Both the position numbers and the translations under genes were made by a program. 64,000 bases of DNA, from NCBI GenBank assembly GCA_963576725.1, contig OY755237.1, positions 66,126,269 through 66,190,268 of the forward strand, given 5' to 3'. The notes under the pieces are model-generated. The model saw only the letters and a program-made list of their open reading frames with translations. It was not told the origin of the DNA and searched no databases. This document shows positions 10,598-20,559 of the stretch, piece by piece (position 1 is the first letter of the stretch; each line of letters opens with the position of its first letter). The stretch is from Azorinus chamasolen. Lineage: Eukaryota > Mollusca > Bivalvia > Cardiida > Solecurtidae.

Positions 10598-13438
10598 ATG
10601 CCTTTCGTACTGCAGTATGCTGTTAATCGGCTAGAGAACCGATACTTTTTTTTACCGTCGCCGAAGAGAGGTCTTTATGTTTTAACTTGAAACGCGCCTA
10701 GTTGCGGTATACAGTACGTAGGACAAACAGGACGTGCTTTGAAAACTCGATTTCGTGAGCATGCATATCAGTGTCGAAATCGTAAACTAAACAATTTTTT
10801 ATACCAACACTTTCGGAAATCTGGCCATTCTTTTAAAGATGTTTTAGTACAAATTGTTGAGCATATAACATACGATAAGGAGGCGACTAGTAGCTTTAAA
10901 TCGAAAGCTAGATTTATATCTGAATTAAATTGGATCAAAAAATTGCAAACACCTTTTCCTTTAGGACTGAATGATAATATTTACCAGACTGGAAATATTT
11001 CAAAAGAACCAGATATAGATATTTTTTCAATTTTTTCTATTAGAAAACGCAAATCTCGATCGCATGGCATTCGCAAGAATGGTAATATTAAACGAAAATC
11101 TCGTTTGAAATTGACTCTTCTTGATCTACATACTTTACGCCTAATTTCGGGTAAACATGCCATGCTTTCTAGACTTTCCTCCTTATCTATATGTTCATTA
11201 AAAGAAATTGACGAGCAAGCCGATAAAATTATTTTTCGATCAGATCCTCTCATAGGAACTGCTAGTTTGATACAAAGCTTTACTCTACATGTTCTCAGAC
11301 CGCACATCGACAAATTATCTGAACACCAAAGATTCTTCTTGAAAATTCCTTTTATTAATAAAGGTATTGATTTTATTGACCTACAAAGTATTTTTAGAGA
11401 CAAAAATGTAATTGACACTATTCCTAAATACTTTAAAAATACAGAACCACCTATCATCTGCTACAAATATAACAAACCCATCAGAAATACAATTTTCAAC
11501 TACAATAAAATTGTGGCCGACCTTAATATTAATGATAATATTCCTGATAATTGAGATTGCGCCACCTCAAAATTTTGCTATTCTCCGGCTGGTCATGTGA
11601 TTACTGGTAATTTTGAGATAATTAAAGATAAACGTCTACGATCTCTTTTGAATAAAGGTCCCAAATATAGAATACCATCCTTGATAGATTTTAACTCTTG
11701 TCGAGTTCAGATTGCGGAGGGTTTACAAAATTTTAGTATTAAATGGTGTCGAAGAGAACATGTTGAGTCTACTGCCCTTTCTTGTTGGAAAAAACTAATT
11801 TTTGATATAATTGATAAACGCATTTCCTTTTACAGCTCTAATAAACACCTTCTTCCACCTAAACCTAGAACTTCATTTAGACATCTTAAAAAGGGTTTAC
11901 AGGATTTCCATTCAAAATACGTTTTTGTTCCTGCTGATAAGGCATCAAATAATGTGATTATTATTTGACGATTACATTATATCGATGTCTTGAAGCAGGA
12001 AATTACTAATACCAAGTCATACATTTCAGTTACCACTGACGAAAAGACCATCATTTCAGACCATGTCAAAAAGTGTGAACAATTTGGAACCGATATTAAA
12101 ATTACACAACATAAACTTCCTACTATGTATTGGTTACCAAAACTACATAAAAAACCATATAAAGCGCGTTTCATTGCAAATTCTAGTTCATGTACAACTA
12201 CTAAATTGTCTATACTTTTGACTTCTTGCTTAACGAAGGTAAAGGAACATTTAAGATTTTACTGTGATAAGACTTATGAAAATTCTGGAATAAATCTCTT
12301 CTGGTCTATTAAGAACTCTTCAGAAGTCTTAAACAAACTTAAGAACAAAAGGTATCTTGCATCCACTGTAAGCACGTACGATTTTTCTACTCTGTACACA
12401 ACTCTTCCTCATGTTTTAATTAAGGATAAGCTTACTAACTTGATCCAGAAAGTATTTGCCCGAGAAAAAACATCATTCTTGGCATGTAATGCTGAAAAAG
12501 CTTTCTTTACTGACGAGCAAATGAAGTATTACACCAATTGGACTTGCTCAGAAGTTTGCGAAGCACTAACCTTTCTTTTGGACAACATATTTGTACGTTA
12601 TGGGAATGCTATATACCGTCAGGTAATTGGTATTCCCATGGGTACGAATTGTGTACCACTTGTCGCAGATTTGTTTTTGTACTGCTATGAGAGAGATTTC
12701 ATGTTGAGTTTGAATCCTCAATCACAAGAAGATGTTATAAAAGCCTTCAATGATACTTGTCGATATTTGGATGATATTTTTAACTTAGATAACCCTTTCT
12801 TTAATGCTCTGATTCCTACAATTTATCCTAAAGAACTCAAATTGAATAAAGCTAACCCGTCCGACAATTATGCAGCGTTTCTTGACCTAGACCTTAAAAT
12901 TAATAATGGAATGATTTCTTCTAAAATATATGACAAAAGAGATGATTTTGATTTTAATATTGTAAATTTTCCTCATCTTGACGGGGATGTTCCCCGTGCT
13001 CCATCTTACGGGGTTTATATATCTCAACTTCTTCGTTTTGCTAGAGCTTGTTCATCTATTGACGATTTTAACAGTCGAAATCTCATTTTAACTGAAAAAC
13101 TGCTTAAACAAGGATATAGATACCATAAACTAAGAAAAACTTTCTCTAAATTTTACTATCGAAATCTCTCGCTTATTGGCAAGTACAAATGTAATCTCAA
13201 GGTACTTTTGCGACACGGTATTTCACATCCTGAATTTTATGGTGATGTGATTTACAATCTTCGTAGAATTATTGGACATACCCATTTTCTCACTTTGTTC
13301 ATCAAATATATAAAACAATTCATTAAAAAGGGATATGATCCTGTATTATTACAACATACTGCATGTTTGGTTGTGAACCCTTTTACAGTTGGCAATCACG
13401 CTGGCCTCTTTGCATGTACGCCGACAAGAAAGGTTTAG
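10598..13438 (+). CDS. Naiad ORF: GIY-YIG endonuclease plus reverse transcriptase, with three in-frame UGA (likely selenoprotein)
   Basis: The protein should nick target DNA and copy the element RNA into the chromosome. Residues count from the ATG at 10598, which may be a fortuitous start. Residues 31-75 form a GIY-YIG domain: GIQYVG at 37-42, TRFREH ending at His55, with a CCHH-like set in which the first position is UGA-coded 31 and the second is Cys36. The linker CxC is UGA319-Asp-Cys321. Ala-Asp-Lys-Ala at 446-449 matches the DKG-like motif of Penelope RTs, and UGA457 follows it. RT motifs are LPKLHKKP (about 513-520), YDFSTLYTTLP with Asp595, GIPMGTN (about 678-684) and YLDDIF with Asp725-Asp726. 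The only in-frame stops are the three TGAs; there is no TAA, TAG or frameshift before TAG at 13436. Family and domain order are known from literature; selenocysteine decoding is inference, strongly supported by the SECIS-like structure just downstream. The alternative is a recently dead copy. Confidence 0.85.
10688..10690 (+). other. In-frame TGA 1: putative Sec in the endonuclease zinc motif
   Basis: It lies five residues before Cys36 in LT-UGA-NAPSCGIQYVG. In related elements this position is the first cysteine of the CCHH motif next to the GIY-YIG core. The frame is open on both sides. Confidence 0.8.
11552..11554 (+). other. In-frame TGA 2: putative Sec in the CxC linker
   Basis: The local reading is PDN-UGA-DCATSKFCYSPAGH. 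The UGA takes the place of the first cysteine in the CxC motif that joins endonuclease to reverse transcriptase in N-terminal-EN Penelope-like elements. Confidence 0.82.
11966..11968 (+). other. In-frame TGA 3: putative Sec just before the RT fingers
   Basis: The local reading is ADKASNNVIII-UGA-RLHYID. Relatives that I recall carry cysteine between the hydrophobic run and the Arg-Leu. The Sec lies directly after the conserved DKA motif. Confidence 0.75.
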
Positions 13439-13500
13439 TACTCTATGAAGGCGACCTCTTAAATCCAGAAATGGAAGGAGAACGTCGGATATCTGTACTA
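13436..13500 (+). promoter_or_regulatory. SECIS-like element (type II) starting on the stop codon
   Basis: All expected parts are in register. Helix I pairs TAGTAC (13436-13441, which contains the TAG stop) with GTACTA (13495-13500), followed by an internal loop. The quartet is ATGA at 13445-13448 facing GGAT at 13487-13490: U46 with U90, G47 with A89, A48 with G88 (last two digits of the coordinates). Helix II has 12 positions on each side (13449-13460 and 13476-13487), nine of them paired. Unpaired AAA at 13461-13463 follows. An apical mini-helix TCCA/TGGA (13464-13467, 13472-13475) is closed by a GAAA loop, which makes it type II. It was folded by hand only. Confidence 0.85.
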
Positions 13501-14040
13501 TTTCATTTTTGTCGTACCCTTTATTACTTTTCTACAGTTACTCTGTTTGCAGCTCAATCATTGAGTACACTAGCGATAGGTGGATACAGTATGTTCAATT
13601 AAATGTTTTTTTGTTATACATGCACTTTACCACTGTATTTGCTGTCGCGGTTGTTGTAGATTAGTCGGAGAGGGGATACGTTTATTTACACTGTTTGTCT
13701 TTTAGGATGGGGATGGAATAAGGGTGAGGTTGGGCGCCCATAAACCGGTTTAAACCCCCGGTGACTTTTGTCACTGACCGTTCCAAGGCGGTACTTCCAT
13801 CTTCCTCCTATTGAATGTTTGTTTTGTCTTTGTGCGTCTCTTGTTGTTTTTTCTACCCATGTACATTTGCTGTTTCCTTGTGTTGCTGTTCGGGCGAGTG
13901 TTTGTTCTGTATGTGGTATTTCCTGCATGACTCTTTTTTGTACTTTTACCACAGTGTTTATAGTTTTGTTCGATATGGTTTATATTATAGTGTGAAGGTC
14001 GGGTCTATTGATACTCAAGGGATGCGATGCAATTTCGTGA
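13501..14040 (+). other. Naiad 3' untranslated region (probable)
   Basis: Non-coding continuation of the retroelement. It includes the palindrome TAAACCGGTTTA (13741-13752) and a small hairpin CGGTGACTTTTGTCACTG just after it. Frames of 75-88 codons here overlap each other and are not convincing proteins. The 3' limit is inferred only. Confidence 0.5.
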
Positions 14041-14079
14041 TACTGGTCCACGAAATAACTTCTATCTAGAATTTTTTTT

Positions 14080-14190
14080 TTCGATGGATAAATAACGGAG
14101 CTGTTGTTGAACATGTTTAAATTTACGCATCTTATCTGGACCTCTGTATGTTACAAGGGAATTGCCTTCTTGCAAAATGTTACAGACTCG
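14080..14190. repeat. Family I fragment
   Basis: GTTGAACATGTTTAAATTTA followed by CGCATCTTATCTGGACCTCT matches the right flank of the family I hairpin at 27198-27345 (TTGAACATGTTTTAATTTAC). The hairpin itself is absent here. Confidence 0.5.
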
Positions 14191-14801
14191 AATAGTCAAA
14201 TCGGTGACACGTTTTAGCCCACTTCAATCTCGGTGAATTCGTACATATATTTAAACATTTTTAAAGATGTTTCAGCGAAGAGCCTTTTGTGAATGGGACA
14301 GTTGGGTGATATTTTGCGCATCAAAAGATCTCATTCAGGGACCCATTTTCACCTATGCATCGTTTTACGGGATACTAGACACACCCTGGTTGAAAACACT
14401 TTTCAGAAAGCTGTAAAGACGTATTGTGTCCTTGCTTAACAGAAATGCGCGCATGTACTCTCATATTTACATTATTTTGTACACTTTCAATTTGTAGTTT
14501 TAAGCTGTGATCAAATTATTATACAGCGAAAGTTCCGCTAGATCGAACGCTAAAACAAGTGCCGTTATGGTTTATACTTATATCTAGTAATATACTAAAA
14601 GTAGTTTAGTACACAGTATGACAGAAACGGGCGTTAACCATATCTACCAACCAACATTTTATAATTCGCAAACCAGGGAGACGATTACTTATGATCCAAT
14701 CATGTTATATTGTATACTGTATGTCATAAAGAGATTAAATAAAATAAGTTAATCTCATCCAAAGCAATCCAACAAAAACGTGTAAACCCTCTAGGGTCAT
14801 G
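14191..14801. other. No recognisable feature
   Basis: No structure or ORF that I can support. Confidence 0.55.
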
Positions 14802-14900
14802 AAGGCAGGTAGTGGCTTGATAAAGGAAGACATTTGTGCAGAATGTTCATGCAAGAACTGTCTGCATTACTCTCGCTTCGCATCAAGCAACTGTTTTGAT
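14802..14900. mobile_element. G-type core, strongly decayed
   Basis: GGCAGGTAGTGGCTTGATAA opens it and CATCAAGCAACTGTTTTGAT closes it. The tip reads ATGTTCATGCAAGAACTGT, so inner pairing is mostly lost. Confidence 0.5.
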
Positions 14901-15010
14901 AGACACAAAGTTTTATATATAGTTCTACTATATGTTTATATCGAAACGTTGATTCAATACCACAGCCATACTGCATAACGCAACTGCGCTCGCGCTCGCG
15001 CGTTTCGAAC

Positions 15011-15240
15011 TTAATCCCATTCCCTCATATTGACGACTTTTGACGACTCTGTAAAAGTTACTTTGTGAAACCATTGTGATAAATAGAGCATTTGCTCCTA
15101 TAGGAGCAAATGCTCTATTTATCACAATGGTTTCAAACTACAAAATTCAAAAAGTATCCTTTTCTCTAGTTAATGTTCCTTTTCGGTAGATTTATTCAAA
15201 GAGGTTGTATCTTAAAATAGCCTATGAGGGAATGGGTTAA
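15011..15240 (+). mobile_element. Family C MITE, best copy
   Basis: TTAATCCCATTCCCTCATAT to TATGAGGGAATGGGTTAA, 230 bp. The hairpin around 15070-15134 is essentially perfect (CATTGTGATAAATAGAGCAT and its inverse around TTGCTCCTATAGGAGCAA). The single-copy half carries TTTCTCTAGTTAATGTTCC and TTATTCAAAGAGG, shared with the other C copies. Confidence 0.9.
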
Positions 15241-15289
15241 GCAGTAGAATGATAGTGGATGCATCAAAGAGTAAGGTTGTTTGCTGATG

Positions 15290-15291
<2 letters not shown>

Positions 15292-15354
<63 letters not shown>
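15292..15354 (+). repeat. (CA)n microsatellite
   Basis: About 31 uninterrupted CA units ending ACACGTACGTG. Confidence 0.98.
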
Positions 15355-15356
<2 letters not shown>

Positions 15357-15373
15357 ACGTGTATCATAATATA

Positions 15374-15561
15374 CAGTAAAACCTCTCTATAACGGCCACT
15401 AAATTACATCAAGTATTTTTTTGTAAAGGGAGGTGGCTGCTTACAGCAAGGTGAAAGTAAAACGAAGCGTTCTATTTCACTTTTACCTCGCTTTAAGCAG
15501 TCACATGCCCTAAATACCAACTAATTAACCCAATGTAGTGGCCGTTATAGAGGTTTTACTG
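15374..15561. mobile_element. Family G1 MITE
   Basis: TA target duplications (15372-15373, 15562-15563) flank CAGTAAAACCTCTCTATAAC...GTTATAGAGGTTTTACTG. At 188 bp it is shorter than most because the hairpin tip is deleted to ACGAAGCGTTCT. Confidence 0.85.
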
Positions 15562-15574
15562 TATACCGTATAGT

Positions 15575-15814
15575 TTAACCCTTTACTCCATGTATACGTA
15601 TGCCTTTGCAGACAGAGAATATCCAGATCAGATGGCTCCTATAAGTGCCGTCTGATCAGGGTCGGCTCTGTTTGCTTATGATATGGTATAATTCTGGGTT
15701 TTTTCTCAGTTTTTGCCATGGCCGCAAATTCCTATGTCCATGTACTATTTGTTCAATTTAATTAATACTTATGATGCCATTTCTTGCATGAATAGTCATG
15801 GAGTAAAGGGTTAA
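15575..15814 (+). mobile_element. Family A MITE, full length
   Basis: TTAACCCTTTACTCCATGTA to AGTCATGGAGTAAAGGGTTAA (240 bp) gives a matched 14-bp terminal inverted repeat. The hairpin at 15608-15676 has CCAGATCAG on the left arm and CTGATCAGGG on the right. Confidence 0.88.
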
Positions 15815-16282
15815 TTGTCTATCTGTGACATTCTCTTTCAAAGGATTAACATGTACATTGACCATTTACAGATAAATTGTGCATGTTTAGTCCCCTACAG
15901 GCAAATCATTCTGTCCGTCCGTCTGTCACTCAAACTTCAGCTCTGTGGACCTTTTTCGAAACATCTGATATCAAAGTGATATTTGGTACATGTATGTAGC
16001 TTTATAATAATAAGCTGCAAAATAAGTTTCAAGTTTGATGTTTACGTTACGTTGATTACAGCATTTTGACTTAGAAAGGTTCGGGTTTTCCGGACCTTTT
16101 TTTATAAATTTTAGCAGATATTGAATTGATATGTGTTTTATAGCTTTATAATAATTAGCTATAGATCAGGCTTGATTTTCGTTATACTGTGTTGGTTCTT
16201 CAAAACATTACAGCTGTTGGACTTAGAAAATTTCAGCGTAACTAATGCTTTTTTTCTTCTTTTGAAACAAATAACATGTACA
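15815..16282. other. No gene; possible unassigned repeat
   Basis: The stretch around 15895-16110 (GTCCGTCCGTCTGTCACTCA and following) has the look of a bivalve dispersed repeat, but no second copy is in this window. Confidence 0.35.
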
Positions 16283-16532
16283 TTGACCCTTCTCTTGCTG
16301 AATTTTAAAATGCATTTCTTCTTTATTACCCATGCCCTGTTGTATAATTAAATATATCTTCACTGTGTACAAGTATATCGCTGCGCAATCACTGCTGTGG
16401 AGTGCACTGGTTGCACAATCAACTTGTAAATAGTGCAGACCCTGATGAGACAGCTCCTGTAGGAGCTGTCTCATCTGGGTCTTCACTATTTACAGGTAGG
16501 TATATTGACGTGAAAAGCAAGCGAAGGGTTAA
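16283..16532 (-). mobile_element. Family B MITE
   Basis: TTGACCCTTCTCTTGCTGAA to AAGCAAGCGAAGGGTTAA, 250 bp; the left TTAA has mutated to TTGA. The hairpin at 16425-16495 is intact around ACAGCTCCTGTAGGAGCTGT. Confidence 0.87.
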
Positions 16533-17097
16533 TACCATTTATAGTCTGTAAATCCTCATATTTTTAACTTTTCCAAGCCGGTAGGGGACATTGTATTGCA
16601 AAAGCAATACTGTCAGAATACTTGATCTATTTACTGACTAGTTGGGTGTTCAGTCATTCTAATTCGTTTGGGTTTGGATTTGCCTTTGTCGTTTAATTTG
16701 TTCAAATTTAAAATATATAAGAACATTCTTAAGTCTGTTATTTTTTAATCAAACTTTCGACAGAAACGACAGGTATTGATAAAACAAAATGAGGTTTAGT
16801 AATTCAATAAAATTAAACAAGTTGATTTACTATATTCTATTATGATAAACACGTTAATTGTTTGAATTTTAATAGGCTTCAGAAATTTCGTGAAGATATG
16901 GCCAGACTCCATTTAATGATAAACAAGAATGTCAAAAATACGACGATCCGAACTTGGTTGTAATATATTAGGTGACTGGTCAATTGAGGGAGCAGACACA
17001 TTTTGGAAGCCTATCAACCAAAAGGGTTACACTGGGCATCTAAGAGAACCAGAGGAACTCTATCGAAAAGAAGAGTGGAGCATCGCGCCCTGCCTTC
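16533..17097. other. No recognisable feature
   Basis: The reading frames at 16929-17401 owe their length to the CT microsatellite that follows. Confidence 0.55.
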
Positions 17098-17148
17098 TCT
17101 GTATCCACTCTCTCTGTCTCTCTGTCTCTCTGTCTGTCTCTCTCTCTA

Positions 17149-17192
<44 letters not shown>

Positions 17193-17209
17193 TTTCTCTC
17201 TCTCTCTCA
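17098..17209 (+). repeat. (CT)n/(CTGT)n microsatellite
   Basis: Pyrimidine run built of TCTC and TCTG units. Confidence 0.95.
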
Positions 17210-17862
17210 ATTGTACTCAAGTTTCACATTGGTCAAATTTTGACACTGTCAAAACTTGACCAATCTGATGTTTGGATATTATTTCAAGCTACATTTATGT
17301 CAAAGTCTAAACGATTTAGCCAGCATATTACAAAGAAAATGCTCGAGTATAAAATGGATACTCATACTCAAAACACGTGCGTGCTACAGATTTTGCCTTG
17401 ACTAGAATTGTTACGAATTCCTGTGTTTATACAAGATTACTAAGTCAGCTTTGAACATCCATAATGACACTATTTCAAACATGAATATTCATTCAGTAAC
17501 GGTTAAACATATATCTAATTGGATATAATACGGTATATAGAATTTGTTTCAATAATAAATGGTTTCTTCTAATGAATGCCAATTTGTAATTCTGTGTAAC
17601 CAATATATTGTTTACAGAAACAAGAAGTATTATTTAGCTCTAGCACGCGATGTCTGTTGTGAAATAAGTGTAAAATTTAGCGTGATGAAGGAGATTGTTT
17701 TAATTATTTTAGATAACAGTTGTTACACCCATCTGCTTACTGTAATATAAATAATTACCTTTATAATTGAGGTTAAACAGTGCTTAATTGAAGCCGTTGA
17801 GGCGTTACAGATCGTATACGAGCTATGAATTATCAAGCATATTTGTTAATGGTGTGGTGATG
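17210..17862. other. No recognisable feature
   Basis: AT-rich with no identifiable ORF or repeat. Confidence 0.55.
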
Positions 17863-18180
17863 GTGGTGGTGGCGGCGGCTTGGCCTAGTGGTTGAACGTT
17901 GAGCTGATAACCCAGGGGTCCGGGTTTCGAATCCCGGCTGGACCAGCTCGAAATCAGTGTCCCTCCCACCCGCACGAGGTTGCCTCCTCTCCACCTAGGG
18001 GTTACAATAGTGATATGTGAAAGTCACTAGCCGGTACGGCGGCTGCGTAATCGCGCCATATGTTAGCAGTGCTCAATATTTTAGGCGAATGACTCAATGA
18101 CCAGGGGAGTAAATATACAGCAGGCTGAGCGGTCATTCGGACGACTGAAAGTAGACTATAATTCGGTACTTTTATTTTAC
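17863..18180 (+). mobile_element. tRNA-derived SINE
   Basis: A tRNA-like head at 17871-17946 contains a pol III A box (TGGCCTAGTGG, 17881-17891) and B box (GGGTTTCGAATCCC, 17922-17935), with an anticodon-stem-like CTGATAACCCAG. It continues into an unrelated body (CTCCCACCCGCACGAGGTTG, AGCCGGTACGGCGGCTGCG) and an AT-rich end. The acceptor stem does not pair cleanly, so a SINE is likelier than a functional tRNA gene. The 3' limit is approximate. Confidence 0.65.
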
Positions 18181-18397
18181 TTTTTTAATTGGTCAGTATT
18201 ACATGTATCTAAAGGTATATGTACATACTAAAAAGCCATTTAAAGCATTCCTACCTTTACACTTGGCCGTTACTAACAATAAATTGAGATTTCTCATATG
18301 GAAACTTTCAATGATATAATTAGAGTTCGCTTCGCAATACTTAGTTATGAAGTTTGAAAGAATCCCCGTATTTTCGTTAAGCTCATCATCTAACATA

Positions 18398-18601
18398 CAG
18401 TAAAACCTCTCTATAACGGCCACTAAATTACATCAAGTATTTTGTGTTAAAGGCAGGTGGCTGCTTAAAGCAAGGTGAAAGTAAAACAGAACGCTCCTAT
18501 AGGAGCGTTCTGCTTTACTTTCACCTTGCTTTAAGCTGCCACCTGCCCTAAACACCGACTAATTAACACAATTTAGTGGTCGTCATAGAGAGGTTTTACT
18601 G
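18398..18601. mobile_element. Family G1 MITE, near-perfect 204-bp palindrome
   Basis: TA duplications at 18396-18397 and 18602-18603. CAGTAAAACCTCTCTATAAC and its mirror flank a core with only scattered mismatches around AACGCTCCTATAGGAGCGTT. Confidence 0.92.
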
Positions 18602-18782
18602 TAGCATGTACACTTTATATAATCAACATCATGGTCGACAGAAAGCCTCATCGTAAAGTACTAATATACACAATCAACAACAGTTTTATTGCATCTTTTG
18701 AATATATATTTATTTCCTTTAACAATACATAAAACACATCCTACGATGTCTTTTGTTTTACTCTATGATCATTCTATTTTAG

Positions 18783-19001
18783 AACCCCGTGGGAGAAATA
18801 GAGTAAATCTAGATCAGACAGTTGTTACAGCAGCTATCTGATCAGGGTCTACTATTTTGCTTATGGAATTATAAAGATCTGTTATTCAATTGCGTCCAAG
18901 ACAAATAATACCTGTTTTCTTAAACAATTATAATAGTTCAGATGAAAACATCTATGACGTCATTATTTCGTGAAATGAATATTCAACAAGTAAAGAGTTA
19001 A
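18783..19001 (+). mobile_element. Family A MITE, diverged
   Basis: A weak hairpin (AATCTAGATCAGACAGTTGT, CTATCTGATCAGGGTCTACT) is followed by the usual right half with ATGACGTCATTATTTCG and AAGTAAAGAGTTAA. ATGACGTCAT is a perfect CRE-like palindrome. Confidence 0.6.
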
Positions 19002-19144
19002 AGCAGGCCTCGTGGTTTGAATGTTGTTCAACGGTGTTAGGTTTAGGTCTTCAATGTTTGTAGATGGTCACTTATCCGGAAAAGCTGAATTTGGCTAACG
19101 TATGCAAACAACAGGATATCAGGATAAATCAACACCAGGATATA

Positions 19145-19348
19145 CAGTAAACCCCTTCTAAACCGGAATTCTAGTTGAGAAACATTTACATACTTTTAAT
19201 CAGGTGGCTGCTTAATGCGGGGTGAAAGTCATGCAGAAAGCTCCTGGGCGAGCTTTCTGCATAACTTTCTCCCTATATTAAGCTGCCACCTGTCTCCTAA
19301 ACCGATATTTATTCTAAATTGAATGTCCGCTTTAGAGGGATTTTACTG
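19145..19348. mobile_element. Family G3 MITE
   Basis: TA-flanked, 204 bp, with CAGTAAACCCCTTCTAAACC at the left and GAGGGATTTTACTG at the right. The core has AAGCTCCTGGGCGAGCTTT at the tip. Confidence 0.88.
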
Positions 19349-19869
19349 TAAGATGATTGCCATTCGGACATTTGTTTCTAAAACGCTTGAATATATCGGA
19401 GGTATGTAAATATTGTAAAAAACAAATGGAATGTAAGCAAACATACTTTTTTTACAACATGAAAAGGTTTTTATACTGATCCACGGTCGATTTCTTTGCC
19501 AAAGCCCCAGTGACCAAAACTAGGGGATTAATTGAGTCCAAGTAATCAGCAATGAAGGCAATGACAGTTTATGATAGATTACCGAATAGTATCTAAAGAA
19601 TTCCTAATAATTAGTATTACTGTTTTGCTGCTGTTATTGATGCAATAACGATGACACGATATAGGGCTAACACTGCTGGTCATCATATGCGCTCGATAGT
19701 ACAGTAATACCTTTAGTGAAAAATATCCAGCTAATGACCTTAAATTTGTATATACATGTACCACATTACCCTAGGAATTCGAACACCCAATCTCACATCT
19801 CCAATAGTTTATAAATCTAAATATATAAGCTTGGTCCCATTTTTATAACTTTACAATTAAACTGACATT
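19349..19869. other. No recognisable feature
   Basis: No ORF, repeat or palindrome that I can support. Confidence 0.55.
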
Positions 19870-19942
19870 TAAGCAAATGGTGTAGACCCTGATCAAACGG
19901 CTCTGTCAGGAGCAGTTTCATCTGGGTCTGTACTTATTGTCC
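19870..19942 (-). mobile_element. Family F hairpin
   Basis: GCAAATGGTGTAGACCCTGA opens the hairpin and TCATCTGGGTCTGTACTTAT closes it, with CTCTGTCAGGAGC at the tip. It resembles the duplicated F hairpins at 61692 and 63111. Confidence 0.55.
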
Positions 19943-20309
19943 GATTTTGTTTGTCTGAATATCTAGGGGTTTCCTGCATATCATTCTATTAACAAAAAAC
20001 ATTTTTTGCCATTAGAAGTGATAGGAAAATGTTTGTTTATATGTTTATGAATTGAAACCATATTTTGTGCCAAAGGTCGCAGAGCTCTGTTAGAACAACG
20101 CTCAACGCTGCAACTCCATCGTCGCGAAATGACTGACATACTGATAAAGCGCGAAAAAAACCCAGATAAACACATAAAGCATGATGTGTAGGAATACACA
20201 CCATATAAAGTAACAACAATAATGAATTCGTCATATGTGTTACTCCTAAGTTGTGTTCCTTGATAAGTAATAGCATAATCAAAGTTATTTGAAATTATAT
20301 AATTATATA

Positions 20310-20513
20310 CAGTTAAACCTCTCTATAACGACCACTAAAGTGTGTTAATTAGTTGGTATTTAGGGCAAGTGGCAGCTTAAAGCAAGGTGAAAGTAAAACA
20401 GAACGCTCCTATAGGAGCGTTCTGTTTTACTTTCACCTTGCTTTAAGCAGCCACCTGCCTTTAACACTAAATACTTGATGTAATTTAGTGGTCGTTATAG
20501 AGAGGTTTTACTG
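20310..20513. mobile_element. Family G1 MITE, near-perfect 204-bp palindrome
   Basis: TA-flanked. CAGTTAAACCTCTCTATAAC and GTTATAGAGAGGTTTTACTG are the ends. The core mismatches are few and the tip is AACGCTCCTATAGGAGCGTT. Confidence 0.92.
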
Positions 20514-20559
20514 TATATATTATGCAACAATGTCAAAACGCTGACATCAGGATTCTCAT

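Larger units (their letters stand above)
10598..14040 (+). mobile_element. Naiad-type Penelope-like retroelement, 5' truncated
   Basis: Coding region plus about 600 bp of 3' sequence. The order GIY-YIG endonuclease, then linker, then reverse transcriptase is the permuted order that defines Naiad/Chlamys elements; canonical Penelope elements have the endonuclease at the C-terminus. The 5' end lies within a G-type MITE arm around 10600-10640, so upstream untranslated sequence and possibly the first codons are missing. I cannot fix the 3' boundary: recognisable structure fades near 14040, and no target-site duplication was found. Confidence 0.8.

Noticed and set aside
10981..11457. 158-codon frame on the minus strand
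   Set aside because: It lies opposite the Naiad coding sequence and has no recognisable domain; it is a shadow frame.
10598..13438. Reading the Naiad ORF as an ordinary pseudogene with three stop codons
   Set aside because: All three stops are TGA at cysteine-type positions, there are no frameshifts, and a SECIS-like fold follows. Random decay would be expected to give mixed stops and indels.
13768..14069. Two overlapping frames of 75 and 84 codons downstream of the Naiad ORF
   Set aside because: They overlap in different frames within the probable 3' UTR and have low-complexity, Cys/Val/Phe-rich composition; no evidence for a second protein.
17871..17946. A genuine tRNA gene
   Set aside because: A and B boxes are present, but the acceptor stem does not pair convincingly and a non-tRNA body follows, so a SINE is more likely.
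18398..18601. Strong hairpins as bacterial-type terminators or attachment sites
   Set aside because: The genome is eukaryotic and the hairpins have TIRs and TA or TTAA target duplications, so they are transposable elements.
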